Source: SIG78 sp045585955
GTDB taxonomy: Bacteria; Verrucomicrobiota; Lentisphaeria; Victivallales; Victivallaceae
Direction of reading: 5' to 3'
NCBI GenBank assembly: GCA_045585955.1
Contig: JAZMZK010000056.1
Location: forward strand, 1 to 31,367
Length of the DNA stretch: 31,367 nt
Part shown: piece by piece, positions 23,458 through 31,367 of the stretch
Layout of the letters: every line of letters starts with the position of its first letter
How positions within the stretch are numbered: the stretch's first letter is position 1
Translations under genes and position numbers: made by a program
Notes under the pieces: generated by a model
The model's input: the letters and a program-made list of their open reading frames with translations, nothing else
Database searches by the model: none
What the model was told of the DNA's origin: nothing

Positions 23458-24525
23458 TCACTCTCCTTTGCCCAGTCGTTCCATTTTATATTCGCCGCTT
23501 AAAATATGGGCGCACCAGTCGTCTTTGTGCTCAAGATACCATTCAACGGTTTTGCGGATGCCGCTTTCAAAAGTTTCAACTGGCTTCCAGCCCAGCTCCC
23601 GGGTGATTTTAGTGGCATCAATGGCGTAGCGCATATCATGGCCGGGGCGGTCGGTTACATAAATGATCTGTTCGGCATAGCTTTTTTTATCGCTGCGGGG
23701 ACGCAGTTCATCCAGCAGCCGGCAAATGGTTTTTACCACTTCGATATTCTGTTTTTCGTTGTAGCCGCCAATGTTGTATGTTTCGCCGGGAACGCCGGTG
23801 GTCGCCACTAAATAGAGTGCCCGGGCGTGATCTTCCACATAGAGCCAATCCCTTATCTGTAAACCTTTACCGTAAACCGGTAATTCTTTATTGTCCAACG
23901 CATGGAGGATGACCAGCGGAATAAGTTTTTCCGGAAAGTGGTAAGGTCCGTAGTTGTTGGAACAATTCGTTACCAGCGTGGGCAGCTTGAAAGTGCGTTT
24001 CCACGCCCGCACCAGATGGTCACTGGCGGCTTTGCTGGCTGAATAGGGCGAGCTGGGGGCATACGGTGTAGTTTCCCGGAAAAGATCTTCAGGTCCTTCC
24101 AGATCTCCGTAAACTTCGTCGGTGGAAATGTGATGAAAGCGGAATTTTGCTTTAGGTTCATCATCCAGATTGCTGTAATACTTTCTTGCCGCTTCCAGCA
24201 ATGTATATGTTCCGACAATATTGGTCTGGATAAATTCACCCGGTCCATCTATGGAGCGATCCACATGGCTTTCTGCTGCCAGATGCATTACATGGGTGGG
24301 CGCAAAATCAGCAAAGATCCTGTCCAACGCCGCCCGGTCGCAAATATCAGCTTTTTCAAAGCGGAAGCGGTTGGAAGCGGAAACTTCTGCCAGTGATTCC
24401 AGATTTCCGGCATAAGTAAGTTTATCGATTACGTAAACTTCATCTGCTGTATTGTTGATAATGTGCCGCACAACTGCCGAGCCAATAAAACCGGCTCCAC
24501 CGGTAACGATTATTCTGTTAGACAT
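23458..24525 (-). CDS. rfbB: dTDP-glucose 4,6-dehydratase
   Basis: A 355-residue SDR enzyme that makes dTDP-4-keto-6-deoxyglucose, second step of the pathway. It shows the NAD-binding GGAGFIG (9-15), AAESHVDRSI, the catalytic Thr135-Asp136-Glu137 in STDEVYG, and Tyr161/Lys165 in YSASK. It is the first gene of the operon rfbB-rfbA-rfbC-rfbD. An AAGGAAA site lies upstream of its ATG. The full pathway from glucose-1-phosphate to dTDP-L-rhamnose is encoded, so rhamnose is likely part of a surface polysaccharide. Confidence 0.96.
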   Translation of the reverse strand: MSNRIIVTGGAGFIGSAVVRHIINNTADEVYVIDKLTYAGNLESLAEVSASNRFRFEKADICDRAALDRIFADFAPTHVMHLAAESHVDRSIDGPGEFIQTNIVGTYTLLEAARKYYSNLDDEPKAKFRFHHISTDEVYGDLEGPEDLFRETTPYAPSSPYSASKAASDHLVRAWKRTFKLPTLVTNCSNNYGPYHFPEKLIPLVILHALDNKELPVYGKGLQIRDWLYVEDHARALYLVATTGVPGETYNIGGYNEKQNIEVVKTICRLLDELRPRSDKKSYAEQIIYVTDRPGHDMRYAIDATKITRELGWKPVETFESGIRKTVEWYLEHKDDWCAHILSGEYKMERLGKGE

Positions 24526-24563
24526 AAAGCACTTTCCTTGTTATTGCCGGATATATTTCAGGT

Positions 24564-24592
24564 AATATAACTCTTGCAACTTGGAAAAACAA
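24564..24592 (-). promoter_or_regulatory. Candidate promoter of the rhamnose operon
   Basis: Read on the minus strand, TTGTTT (24592-24587) and TATATT (24569-24564) are 17 bases apart, 39 bases before the rfbB start. An alternative -35, TTGCAA, with a TATATC -10 is also present closer to the gene. A small AACTTG/CAAGTT dyad (24578-24595) overlaps the -35. Confidence 0.45.
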
Positions 24593-24718
24593 GTTTTTTC
24601 ATATTACTTTTACAAGAAAAATATCTCCTTGTACCGTGTTTCAGTGCCGTCGGGCTGATTGTAATGCAGTAGTGGTGTTTTTTTGGCAATATAAATAATA
24701 TTTTCAGCAATACAGCAC

Positions 24719-24746
24719 TTGAAAAAATCTCTTTGCCTGATAAATT
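24719..24746 (+). promoter_or_regulatory. Candidate promoter of the GT2 gene
   Basis: TTGAAA (24719-24724) and TAAATT (24741-24746) are 16 bases apart. A good ribosome site, AAAGGGAGA, follows before the ATG at 24780. Confidence 0.45.
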
Positions 24747-24779
24747 AATCGTAAAATAAACTGAAAGGGAGATGTTGAA

Positions 24780-25556
24780 ATGGCTGATAAACCGGTAATG
24801 ACAGTGATCGTACCGAATTACAAGACTCTTGATTTGACCAAACTCTGTTTGCGCTCTTTGCGTAAATATACGGATTGTTCCAGAATAAAGGTGCTGGTTA
24901 TCGATAATGAATCCAACGATGAATCTGTGGAATATCTGCGTACTTTGGAGTGGATAACGCTGGTGGAACGCAAAACCACCGGCGAGGGCGGCCCGGAAAT
25001 GCACGCCAAAGCTCTGGATATGGCAATGGAAATGGTGGATACGGAATTAGTGCTGGTCATCCATACTGATACGATCGTTATCAGCAATAAATGGCTGGAT
25101 TTTCTGTTGAGCAAGATCAATGCTTCGCCCAATATCGCCGGGGTCGGCAGCTGGAAACTGGAAGTGGTGCCGCCCCTGAAAGTCTTTTTCAAGAAGATCG
25201 AAACTTCCATCCGGCGGCTGCTGGGGCGTAAAATACTTGACCGTGAACACTATTTCCGCAGTCATTGTGCCCTTTACAAGTCTGACGCAGTACGGCAGAC
25301 CAACGGATTTTACGACAATGAGTCGGCGGGGGTCAGCATGTTTGCCATTTTGCGCAGCAAAGGTTATGATTTGCCGTTTATTGAGTCTGAAGAGCTTGCC
25401 GGGTATATGCGGCACTTGAATCATGCCACCATGATATTGCATCCGTCGGAGCTTTCCCGCAAATCAGCGAATCCCGCCAAGTTGCGTAAACTCAATGCGG
25501 AGCTGGAAAAACTCCACGCCCGGGAAATTCTGGCAGACGAATCATTGGACAAATAA
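24780..25556 (+). CDS. Family 2 glycosyltransferase
   Basis: A 258-residue GT-A fold transferase. The N-terminal VMTVIVPNYKTLDLTKLCL and VLVIDNESNDES (38-49) are the nucleotide-sugar binding strands. The DxD-like metal site is HTDT (95-98) within LVLVIHTDTIVISNKWL. The gene resembles bacterial GT2 enzymes that add sugars, often rhamnose, to cell-surface glycans; acceptor and donor are not readable. No membrane segment is present. It is divergent from the rhamnose operon across a 254-base gap, and the dTDP-rhamnose made there is an attractive but unproven donor. The next gene starts 22 bases downstream. Confidence 0.88.
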   Translation: MADKPVMTVIVPNYKTLDLTKLCLRSLRKYTDCSRIKVLVIDNESNDESVEYLRTLEWITLVERKTTGEGGPEMHAKALDMAMEMVDTELVLVIHTDTIVISNKWLDFLLSKINASPNIAGVGSWKLEVVPPLKVFFKKIETSIRRLLGRKILDREHYFRSHCALYKSDAVRQTNGFYDNESAGVSMFAILRSKGYDLPFIESEELAGYMRHLNHATMILHPSELSRKSANPAKLRKLNAELEKLHAREILADESLDK

Positions 25557-25578
25557 ATTATAAGCAAGGAGCAAAAAT

Positions 25579-27258
25579 ATGTGTAATTCATTCCGCAATG
25601 CGGCAAAGAATTTTCTGGAAAACGAAAAACAGTTCCACCTGGGATTTCTGCCCACCGAACAATCCAACCCGCTGACGGTAAATCTGGATAAAGAGTTTGC
25701 CCGCAGTTCATATCATGGGGTGAAAAATCTCCAGAGCCCCGACCGCAATGTGCTGGCTATGGCAAAAAAAGTGCTGGCGTCGGAGAAATTCCGCAAACTT
25801 GCTGATGAAATATATAACACTGTAACTTCCGGCGGCAAGGTGGTCTTTTCCGGCTGCGGAGCTACCGGCAGATTGAGTATATTGCTGGAAAGCATGTACC
25901 GGGAGTGCTGTGCCAAAAATCCGGCGCTTGCCAAGTACAGCGATCAGGTTTTCAGCATTATGACCGGCGGCGACTACGCTCTGGTGCGGGCGGTGGAGTT
26001 TTTTGAAGATTATCAGAGTTTCGGCAGACAGCAAGTCAAAGAGCTGGATATGCAGGCAGGTGATATGCTTGTAGCCATTACCGAAGGCGGCGAAACTTCG
26101 TCCGTACTGGGTACGCTTTTTGAAGCATTGGATCGCCAGTGCAAGGGCTTTCTGCTCTTCAACAACCCCGCTGATCTGCTTGCCGAACACCTGGAACGCT
26201 CACGCAAAGCTATCACCGATGAACGGGTCTGCGTGCTGGATCTTTCTTGCGGGCCCATGGCGTTAGCCGGTTCGACCCGTATGCAGGCAACTACCAGCGA
26301 GCAGCTCATTGCCGGGGCGGCGTTGGAAACTGCGGTATGCAAACTGCTGGATCGCCCGATGCCGGAATATGCCAAACTTTTTGAAGCACTGCTGGATGAG
26401 TTGGAAAGCGAAAAATCCGTTCAGGCGATCGCCGATTATATCGACTTTGAAGCAGACACCTGCGGCAAAGGCAATTTGCTGACCTACTTTGCCAACGATT
26501 TTCTTTTGGATATTTTTACTGATACAACCGAACGGACTCCCACATTCAAACTGCCGCCTTTCCGCAAGTGCGACGATACAGTTTCTGCCCGGCCGTGGGC
26601 GTTTGTGAAGAATCCCATCTATCCCACCAGCGAGCTTTGGGGAAAGAGTTTCCGCCGTCCGCTGCGCTGTCTGCAGTGGTCAAAGGAGCTTTATGTGGCA
26701 ATGGATGCCCCCGAAAATGTTATAAAAAATCCCCCGCTTATCAACGCTGCAGAACTGCTCAAGTTCCCCGTGGGCAGCGAAATGGTGGAGGATAGAATCG
26801 TTTCTGATAAGGATGCGGCAGTATTGGTAACTCTTTCCAGCGGCGACGATAACGCGGCTTTGCTGAATGCCTTCGATAAGGTCAGAGGTCTGTTCCCCAT
26901 CGTCAGAGAGCTTTCCATCGGCGAAGGCAATGGTGACTTTGCGGTCAAGTGCCGTTTGGAAAAATCTCCGCTGGAGCTGATGTCGCACATGGCGGTCAAA
27001 CTGGTGCTCAATACCGCTTCCACCGGTATCATGGTCAGATTAGGCAGAGTTACCGGCAACTGGATGAGCTTTGTGGATGTGACCAACAAAAAACTCATCG
27101 ACCGTGCCATAAGATTGATAAGCTCCATCGGCAATATGAGCTATGAGGATGCCTGTTATAAACTCTTTGAAGCTGTGGAGATCCTCAAAAACATGCCCGA
27201 CAACCATCCGGAAAAGATGCCGGTGGTGCAGTATGTGCTGAAAAAACTTGGCAGATAA
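25579..27258 (+). CDS. Double-SIS sugar-phosphate protein, MurQ/glucokinase-regulator-like
   Basis: A 559-residue protein. The first 250 residues follow MurQ (N-acetylmuramate 6-phosphate etherase): LGFLPTEQSNPLTVNLD, the sugar-phosphate loop VVFSGCGATGRLSILLE (88-104), AITEGGETSSV (167-176) and GPMALAGSTRMQATTSEQLI (225-244). The second half (about 260-559) keeps a weaker SIS pattern: EMVEDRIVSDKDAAV, LNTASTGIMVRLGRVTGNWM. MurQ is about 300 residues, so this is nearer the two-SIS arrangement of the glucokinase regulatory protein. It could be an enzyme of amino-sugar recycling or a sugar-phosphate sensor. AAGGAG precedes the ATG. It is probably co-transcribed with the GT2 gene. Confidence 0.8.
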   Translation: MCNSFRNAAKNFLENEKQFHLGFLPTEQSNPLTVNLDKEFARSSYHGVKNLQSPDRNVLAMAKKVLASEKFRKLADEIYNTVTSGGKVVFSGCGATGRLSILLESMYRECCAKNPALAKYSDQVFSIMTGGDYALVRAVEFFEDYQSFGRQQVKELDMQAGDMLVAITEGGETSSVLGTLFEALDRQCKGFLLFNNPADLLAEHLERSRKAITDERVCVLDLSCGPMALAGSTRMQATTSEQLIAGAALETAVCKLLDRPMPEYAKLFEALLDELESEKSVQAIADYIDFEADTCGKGNLLTYFANDFLLDIFTDTTERTPTFKLPPFRKCDDTVSARPWAFVKNPIYPTSELWGKSFRRPLRCLQWSKELYVAMDAPENVIKNPPLINAAELLKFPVGSEMVEDRIVSDKDAAVLVTLSSGDDNAALLNAFDKVRGLFPIVRELSIGEGNGDFAVKCRLEKSPLELMSHMAVKLVLNTASTGIMVRLGRVTGNWMSFVDVTNKKLIDRAIRLISSIGNMSYEDACYKLFEAVEILKNMPDNHPEKMPVVQYVLKKLGR

Positions 27259-27284
27259 GTCTGTATTGCATCGTTAATATTGTG

Positions 27285-27330
27285 AACCTCCGGTCAGCGG
27301 CAGCAGTCCTGATATTCCGGAGGTTTTTTT
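27285..27330 (+). terminator. Terminator hairpin that contains the next gene's Shine-Dalgarno
   Basis: AACCTCCGG (27285-27293) pairs with CCGGAGGTT (27317-27325), 9 bp across a 23-base loop, followed by T's to 27330. The very next base starts the ATG of the gene at 27331. GGAGG (27319-27323), 7 bases before that ATG, is the only ribosome site for the gene and lies in the 3' arm. Confidence 0.85.
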
Positions 27331-27810
27331 ATGCAGTTGTTTGTGTTGGATCATGATCCCCGCCGTGCGGCAGGGATGCTTTGCGATAAACATTTACGCA
27401 AGATGTGTCTGGAAACAGCCCAAATCCTTTCGTCGGTACTCTTCAATAAGCATCTGCCGTTGCTGCCGGGTATGCCCAAGCCTTACAATCCGCACCATCC
27501 GGTGATCGCGGCGGTAAACAGTTGTTCAAAGATCAACTGGGTATTGATTTACAACTCGGCACTGCATAGAGAGTACCGGTACCGTTTCAATAAAGCTCAT
27601 GCATATAAGTCTTCAGCCGCAGAGTATATACATTTGCTTTATGTGCCGGAGTGTTTTACCGGGGATTTGAGTTTTGCACGGGGGTTCAAAGATTTCACGG
27701 TTCAGGAAAACGACATTGTAAAAGCATATCGGAAATACTATTTGCATAAAAAACATTTGATGAAGCATTTTATCTATACAAAGCGTCTGCCGCCGGAATG
27801 GCTGATTTGA
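27331..27810 (+). CDS. Uncharacterised protein of a family common in phages
   Basis: A 159-residue soluble, basic protein. It opens with LFVLDHDPRRAAGMLCDKHLRKMCLETAQILSS in pieces: LDHDPRRAA, CDKHLRKM, LETAQIL. Then come NPHHPVIAAVNSCSKINWVL and YRYRFNKAHA, and a basic C-terminus (YLHKKHLMKHFIYTKRLPPEW). From memory, proteins with LDxDPxxAAxxxCDKHVxKMxLETAQ are found in many tailed phages and scattered bacteria with no known function. I cannot name the family. Conserved Cys, His, Asp and Glu suggest a metal-dependent or nuclease-like activity, which is only a guess. Its start codon abuts the terminator described at 27285-27330. Confidence 0.75.
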   Translation: MQLFVLDHDPRRAAGMLCDKHLRKMCLETAQILSSVLFNKHLPLLPGMPKPYNPHHPVIAAVNSCSKINWVLIYNSALHREYRYRFNKAHAYKSSAAEYIHLLYVPECFTGDLSFARGFKDFTVQENDIVKAYRKYYLHKKHLMKHFIYTKRLPPEWLI

Positions 27811-27835
27811 CTTGAGATTGAAACGGTGCTATATT
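27807..27835 (+). promoter_or_regulatory. Promoter of the antiporter/esterase pair
   Basis: TTGACT (27807-27812) overlaps the stop codon of the previous gene, and TATATT (27830-27835) follows after 17 bases. Transcription should start near 27842, leaving a leader of about 45 bases with AGAGGA as ribosome site. Confidence 0.65.
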
Positions 27836-27886
27836 AAATAAAGAGTTTACACAACAACAGTTAAGCAACCGCAGAGGATTTACTTT

Positions 27887-29236
27887 ATGAATATATCAAA
27901 AAATAATTCTGATATGAAACCGGCAAACTTCATGGCTTTGATGCCCTTTATTGTCTTTCTGGTCTTTTATCTTGGTTTGTCGGTGGCGGCAAAAAGTTTC
28001 AGCAGTGTGCCGATGCCGGTGGCATTTCTGGTGGCTTCGGCAACGGCTTTGATTTATGACCGTACCAGACCGCTGGATAAAAAAGTCGATGTTTTTGCCC
28101 GGGGTATGGGCGATACCAATATTATGATCATGTGCCTGATCTTTATTCTTGCCGGAGTGTTTGCGGCAGTGGCAAAGGCGTCCGGGGCGGTTGATGCGGC
28201 GGTGATCATTTCCCGGCACATGATCCCGGATTCGCTGTTTCTGGTGGGGATTTTTGCGGTAAGCTGTTTTATTTCGCTTGCCATCGGTACCAGCTGCGGA
28301 ACTATTGCTGCACTGACTCCCATTGCGGCGGCACTGGTCAAAACCATGCACATCATGCCGGAATTGGCGATCGGGGCAGTTATCGGCGGGGCGATGTTCG
28401 GCGACAATATGTCCATTATTTCAGATACCACCATTGCCGCTACACGCACTCAGGATGTGGCAATGCGCGATAAATTCATTGCCAACTTGAAAATGATCCT
28501 GCCCGCTGCGGTGGTGTCGGTGCTGATTTATCTCTTTATCGGGCTGGCACATGATGCCAAAGCTGCCGAAGATCTGGTGCCGGTAAGTTGGACTCATGTT
28601 ATAAATATCGTACCTTATATACTTATTCTTGCCGGTGCTCTGCTGGGCGGCAATGTTATATTGCTTTTGTTCTGCGGCAGTGTGCTTTCCGGAGCTATCG
28701 GGATAGCTTCGGGCAAGATGACTTTCTGGAACATGCTTGCTGTTTCCGGCGATGGAGCTTTGAGTATGTCGGAAACTCTGATCGTGGCACTGCTGGCCGG
28801 TGGTCTGCTGGCAATCATCCGGGTCAACGGCGGTATCCGGTATCTGCTGGGCTGGATCGAAAAACGCATTGCCGGTAAATCAGGCTGCGAGCTGGGAGTT
28901 ATGCTGCTTATTGGCGTAGTAAATTTGTTTACTGCCAACAACACAGTAGCTATTGTTATAACCGGCCCCATTGCCAAAGATCTTTCCGAAAAATACAACT
29001 GCGAACCTAAACGCATTGCCAGTATTCTGGATACCGCTTCCTGTGTGGTGCAGGGTTTGCTGCCTTACGGGGCACAGATGCTCATTGCCTTTGGCATAGC
29101 TAAAGCTTCGGGGTTGAATGTTACTTCGCTGATGCTTTGCTGCTTTGCATTTTATCCCATATTGCTGGCATTGGCACTTTTCTGGTCAATAGTTTGTCTG
29201 CCGCTTTTGCGCAAACTTTTCAACAGAAAAAAATAA
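27887..29236 (+). CDS. NhaC-family Na+/H+ antiporter
   Basis: A 449-residue membrane protein with about 11-12 predicted helices. The family signature FGDNMSIISDTTIAATRTQ sits near 167-185, following GTSCGTIAALTPIAAAL, as in NhaC-type exchangers, which swap sodium for protons. LFTANNTVAIVITGPIAKDL and SILDTASCVVQGLLPYGAQ in the second half complete the pattern. Related proteins include malate/lactate and amino-acid exchangers, so the organic-substrate alternative stays open. The ATG follows AGAGGA. The esterase gene starts 18 bases after its stop, so they are one transcript. Confidence 0.9.
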   Translation: MNISKNNSDMKPANFMALMPFIVFLVFYLGLSVAAKSFSSVPMPVAFLVASATALIYDRTRPLDKKVDVFARGMGDTNIMIMCLIFILAGVFAAVAKASGAVDAAVIISRHMIPDSLFLVGIFAVSCFISLAIGTSCGTIAALTPIAAALVKTMHIMPELAIGAVIGGAMFGDNMSIISDTTIAATRTQDVAMRDKFIANLKMILPAAVVSVLIYLFIGLAHDAKAAEDLVPVSWTHVINIVPYILILAGALLGGNVILLLFCGSVLSGAIGIASGKMTFWNMLAVSGDGALSMSETLIVALLAGGLLAIIRVNGGIRYLLGWIEKRIAGKSGCELGVMLLIGVVNLFTANNTVAIVITGPIAKDLSEKYNCEPKRIASILDTASCVVQGLLPYGAQMLIAFGIAKASGLNVTSLMLCCFAFYPILLALALFWSIVCLPLLRKLFNRKK

Positions 29237-29254
29237 GTTTAAGTGGTGTAAGTT

Positions 29255-30202
29255 ATGGCAATAGAACACAAATTTGAGTTTGACCCCACCAACGGCAAGA
29301 CCAAAGATGAACTTTTGGCGATCCAGCCGGGAGTTCCGCCGGAAGGCTTTGAAAATTTCTGGCGTGAACACTACCGGCAAGTGGTTACTCATAAGCCCGA
29401 TTACACGGTGGAAGCTGAACTCTGGAGCCCCAGAGATAACGAAAAAATCTACCGGGTGCGGGTGCGTAATTACGACGGTGTGGAGTTTGTTATGTTCGTT
29501 GCCCGGCCGGAAAATTCCTGCGGCGGTCTGGTGGTGGGGCAGGGCTACGGCAACCCCGGAACTCCATACTTGAGTTTGTATGGTTTGACCACTGCTTTTG
29601 CCTGCGTGCGGGGGCTGGGATTTTCCCAGTGCAAAGATATTCCGTGGCAGGTGAGCGACCATGTGCTGCACGGCATTGGTGATAAATATACATATATACT
29701 CTACGGCGTGATCGCCGACCAGTGGATGACAGCCAGTGTTTTGCTGGATATGTTCCCGGATACCGCCAACAACCTCAACTATACCGGCGGCAGCATGGGG
29801 GGCGGCATGGGAGCTTTGCTTTTAGCGTGGGATAAACGCTTTAAGGCAGCCTATTTGAATGTGCCCACCTTTGGTGCGGAGATCCGCTTTGATTATCAGT
29901 CAGTAGGCAGCGGCGAAGCCTGCCGCAAATATGTTGCCGAACACCCCGAAGCCCGGAAAGTTCTGGCGTGGTTCGATGCTTCAGCAAGTGCCCGGTTTAT
30001 TGATATAAGTGTCTGCGTAGCTCCGGCACTCTTTGACCCTTATGTGGCACCGGTGGGGCAGTTCTCGGTGGCAAATGCCATTGCTGAACAATACAAAACC
30101 ATGTATATCAGAGATGTAGGCCACTTTGCCGCCACTGACCACGATATAGAAATCAACAAAGCTGTTGATTTGTGGTGCAAAGAGCATTTTGCCGGAAAAT
30201 AA
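29255..30202 (+). CDS. AXE1-family acetyl esterase
   Basis: A 315-residue alpha/beta hydrolase similar to acetyl xylan esterase/cephalosporin-C deacetylase (carbohydrate esterase family 7). PEGFENFWREHYRQV at the start is typical. The nucleophile is Ser180 in YTGGSMGGGMG. A later Asp in ALFDPYVAPVGQFSVANAI and His in VGHFAATDHD complete the triad. There is no signal peptide, so it would act on imported acetylated oligosaccharides. It shares a transcript with the antiporter. Confidence 0.85.
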   Translation: MAIEHKFEFDPTNGKTKDELLAIQPGVPPEGFENFWREHYRQVVTHKPDYTVEAELWSPRDNEKIYRVRVRNYDGVEFVMFVARPENSCGGLVVGQGYGNPGTPYLSLYGLTTAFACVRGLGFSQCKDIPWQVSDHVLHGIGDKYTYILYGVIADQWMTASVLLDMFPDTANNLNYTGGSMGGGMGALLLAWDKRFKAAYLNVPTFGAEIRFDYQSVGSGEACRKYVAEHPEARKVLAWFDASASARFIDISVCVAPALFDPYVAPVGQFSVANAIAEQYKTMYIRDVGHFAATDHDIEINKAVDLWCKEHFAGK

Positions 30203-30224
30203 GCGTTTAAATTCCTGAAAAAAT

Positions 30225-30253
30225 TTGACAAATCCCTTTCGGGCGTGTAAATT
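30225..30253 (+). promoter_or_regulatory. Promoter of the LacI-family regulator
   Basis: A consensus TTGACA (30225-30230) and TAAATT (30248-30253) are 17 bases apart. Predicted transcription starts near 30260, inside the operator at 30259-30278. Confidence 0.8.
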
Positions 30254-30258
30254 AATTC

Positions 30259-30278
30259 TTATTGAACCGGTTCAATAA
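30259..30278. promoter_or_regulatory. LacI-type operator, perfect 20-bp palindrome
   Basis: TTATTGAACC followed by its exact reverse complement, GGTTCAATAA. The CG centre (30268/30269) and AA-CC-GG-TT core are typical of LacI/GalR operators. Its place over the transcription start indicates negative autoregulation by the adjacent gene. Confidence 0.85.
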
Positions 30279-30293
30279 AAAGGAAAACTTTGT

Positions 30294-31292
30294 ATGGCAC
30301 GGATGGAAGATGTTGCGGCGGCTGCCGGAGTGAGTAAAACTACAGTTTCCTATGTGTTTTCGCCACAGAAATCAGCACTTATATCGCCGGAAACCCGGGA
30401 AAAGGTGTTGAGCGTTGCGGCGAAATTGGGTTATAAGCCAAGTTTTTTCGGTAAGGTGTTGTCGGAAAAACGCTCGTTCAATATAGCTTTGATATTGCCT
30501 TCCCGAACAGCTCAAACTATGTCCCGCACGCTGTTGAGGATATTCCATGGTATAGTGCATAACGCTGAAACTTCCGACTACAATGTCAGCGTATTTTTCG
30601 GAGTTGGCAAGCGCTTTTTCAACCGCAGCGGCGAGGGCAGATTCGATGGCGTGATCGTGATCGGTCTTGGTTCTGATACAGCTGCTCTGGACAAAATTTC
30701 TGCGTTGAATTTACCAATGGTGGTGGTCAATCGCCAATACCCCATCAGCGAAAAGTGCAGTTGTATCCACAGCGACATTGCCGGGTGGTTTAAGTGTGAA
30801 GTTGATCGTATGCTGGAAAAGGGCTGCCGGAATTTGCTTTTTCTCAACAAAGGTCTGCATACCGATTCGGGTAAAGCCGCTGCGGAGATATTTCCGGAAG
30901 TCGAAAAACAAGTGATTGCCGCCGGTGGCGTTATCGAAGAGATTTTTGCCGAAAAAACCGTCAGCTTGCAGGTCAATGAACTTTTGCAGCACAAACATTA
31001 CGACGGCATGATCATCAACAGCAGCGAAGGTGCGGCGGTACTTGATGCGTTGAAATTGCATAAATTGCAGCCCAATTTGGATATTCAGCTTTCCGGTTTT
31101 GTCCGGGATCCGGCGTTATGTATGTTTGGTTTTGTTTGGGATGTCGATGCTGTAAGTATGGGCAGTCAGGGCTGGAATATGCTTATGGAGCTTTTGAATG
31201 GCAGCAAGGGCAAACATACGGTTTTGCCCATAGCACAGTATTCAAAAGCAAAAACAACTGGTGCTGATTTTGCAGATGGTTTTGATGTATAA
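30294..31292 (+). CDS. LacI-family transcriptional regulator
   Basis: A 332-residue repressor-type regulator. The helix-turn-helix (MEDVAAAAGVSKTTVSYVFS, residues 4-23) and hinge region (ISPETREKVLSVAAKLGYKPS) are canonical. The ligand domain from about 62 (NIALILPSR, then FDGVIVIGLG, then LPMVVVNRQYP, then HYDGMIINS) is the periplasmic-binding-protein fold. AAGGAAA lies 9 bases before the ATG. A perfect operator sits over its own start site. In this lineage, regulators like this often open a new regulator-pseudopilin-hydrolase cassette; the next gene lies outside the window, so that is inference. Confidence 0.92.
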   Translation: MARMEDVAAAAGVSKTTVSYVFSPQKSALISPETREKVLSVAAKLGYKPSFFGKVLSEKRSFNIALILPSRTAQTMSRTLLRIFHGIVHNAETSDYNVSVFFGVGKRFFNRSGEGRFDGVIVIGLGSDTAALDKISALNLPMVVVNRQYPISEKCSCIHSDIAGWFKCEVDRMLEKGCRNLLFLNKGLHTDSGKAAAEIFPEVEKQVIAAGGVIEEIFAEKTVSLQVNELLQHKHYDGMIINSSEGAAVLDALKLHKLQPNLDIQLSGFVRDPALCMFGFVWDVDAVSMGSQGWNMLMELLNGSKGKHTVLPIAQYSKAKTTGADFADGFDV

Positions 31293-31367
31293 ATAACAAT
31301 TAAAAAACAAAGCTCTGTTCCCAATATCGGTTGATTAACAGTAAAGATGTTGAATAAAATCTTTTCA
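31293..31367 (+). other. Downstream edge, possible start of next promoter
   Basis: No gene is visible. TTGATT (about 31331-31336) and TAAAAT (about 31355-31360) are 18 bases apart and could be a promoter for a gene beyond the window. Confidence 0.25.

Overview
The window is a stretch of bacterial chromosome, probably from Lentisphaerota (Victivallales-like), with other PVC-superphylum lineages as the alternative. This rests on context, not on a marker gene. A lone type II pseudopilin of the H-X9-DG kind sits beside a transcriptional regulator and a large secreted hydrolase. There is also a DUF4091 protein, a ceramidase-fold enzyme, Ser/Thr kinase signalling, and many short GAAGC-type palindromes. 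The DNA is of moderate GC and densely coding, with clear sigma70-like promoters and mostly good Shine-Dalgarno sites.

Positions 1-8429 form an accessory polymer-degradation region: a GntR-type regulator, a pseudopilin, a secreted glycoside-hydrolase-like protein with an F5/8C (CBM32-like) domain, a cytoplasmic ceramidase-fold enzyme and a DUF4091 protein. Positions 8446-13212 are housekeeping: a ComEC-like protein with a degenerate C-terminal domain, the classical rpmF-plsX-fabH cluster (L32, phospholipid and fatty-acid initiation), and tRNA-Pro(UGG).

Positions 13213-14268, just 3' of the tRNA, look like an insertion scar. They hold a partial repeat of the tRNA 3' end, an array of nested palindromes, the 5' part of a four-helix-bundle gene, and, joined to it out of frame, the 3' end of a BsuBI/PstI-type restriction endonuclease gene.

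Positions 14269-19591 (minus strand) are a five-gene operon: a membrane-anchored coiled-coil protein, a one-TM protein with a Pro/Ala tail, a small lipoprotein, ClpC, and a zinc-ribbon Ser/Thr kinase. I consider this the best candidate for an undescribed system: an envelope-linked ClpC-plus-kinase module. Positions 19992-24525 are envelope polysaccharide genes: a Wzz/Wzc-like protein whose kinase motifs are all degenerate, and a convergent dTDP-L-rhamnose operon in the order rfbB-rfbA-rfbC-rfbD.

Positions 24780-31292 hold a GT2 glycosyltransferase, a double-SIS MurQ/GKRP-like protein, an uncharacterised protein whose Shine-Dalgarno lies inside the preceding terminator hairpin, an NhaC-type antiporter, an AXE1-type esterase, and a LacI-family regulator with a perfect 20-bp operator over its own promoter start.
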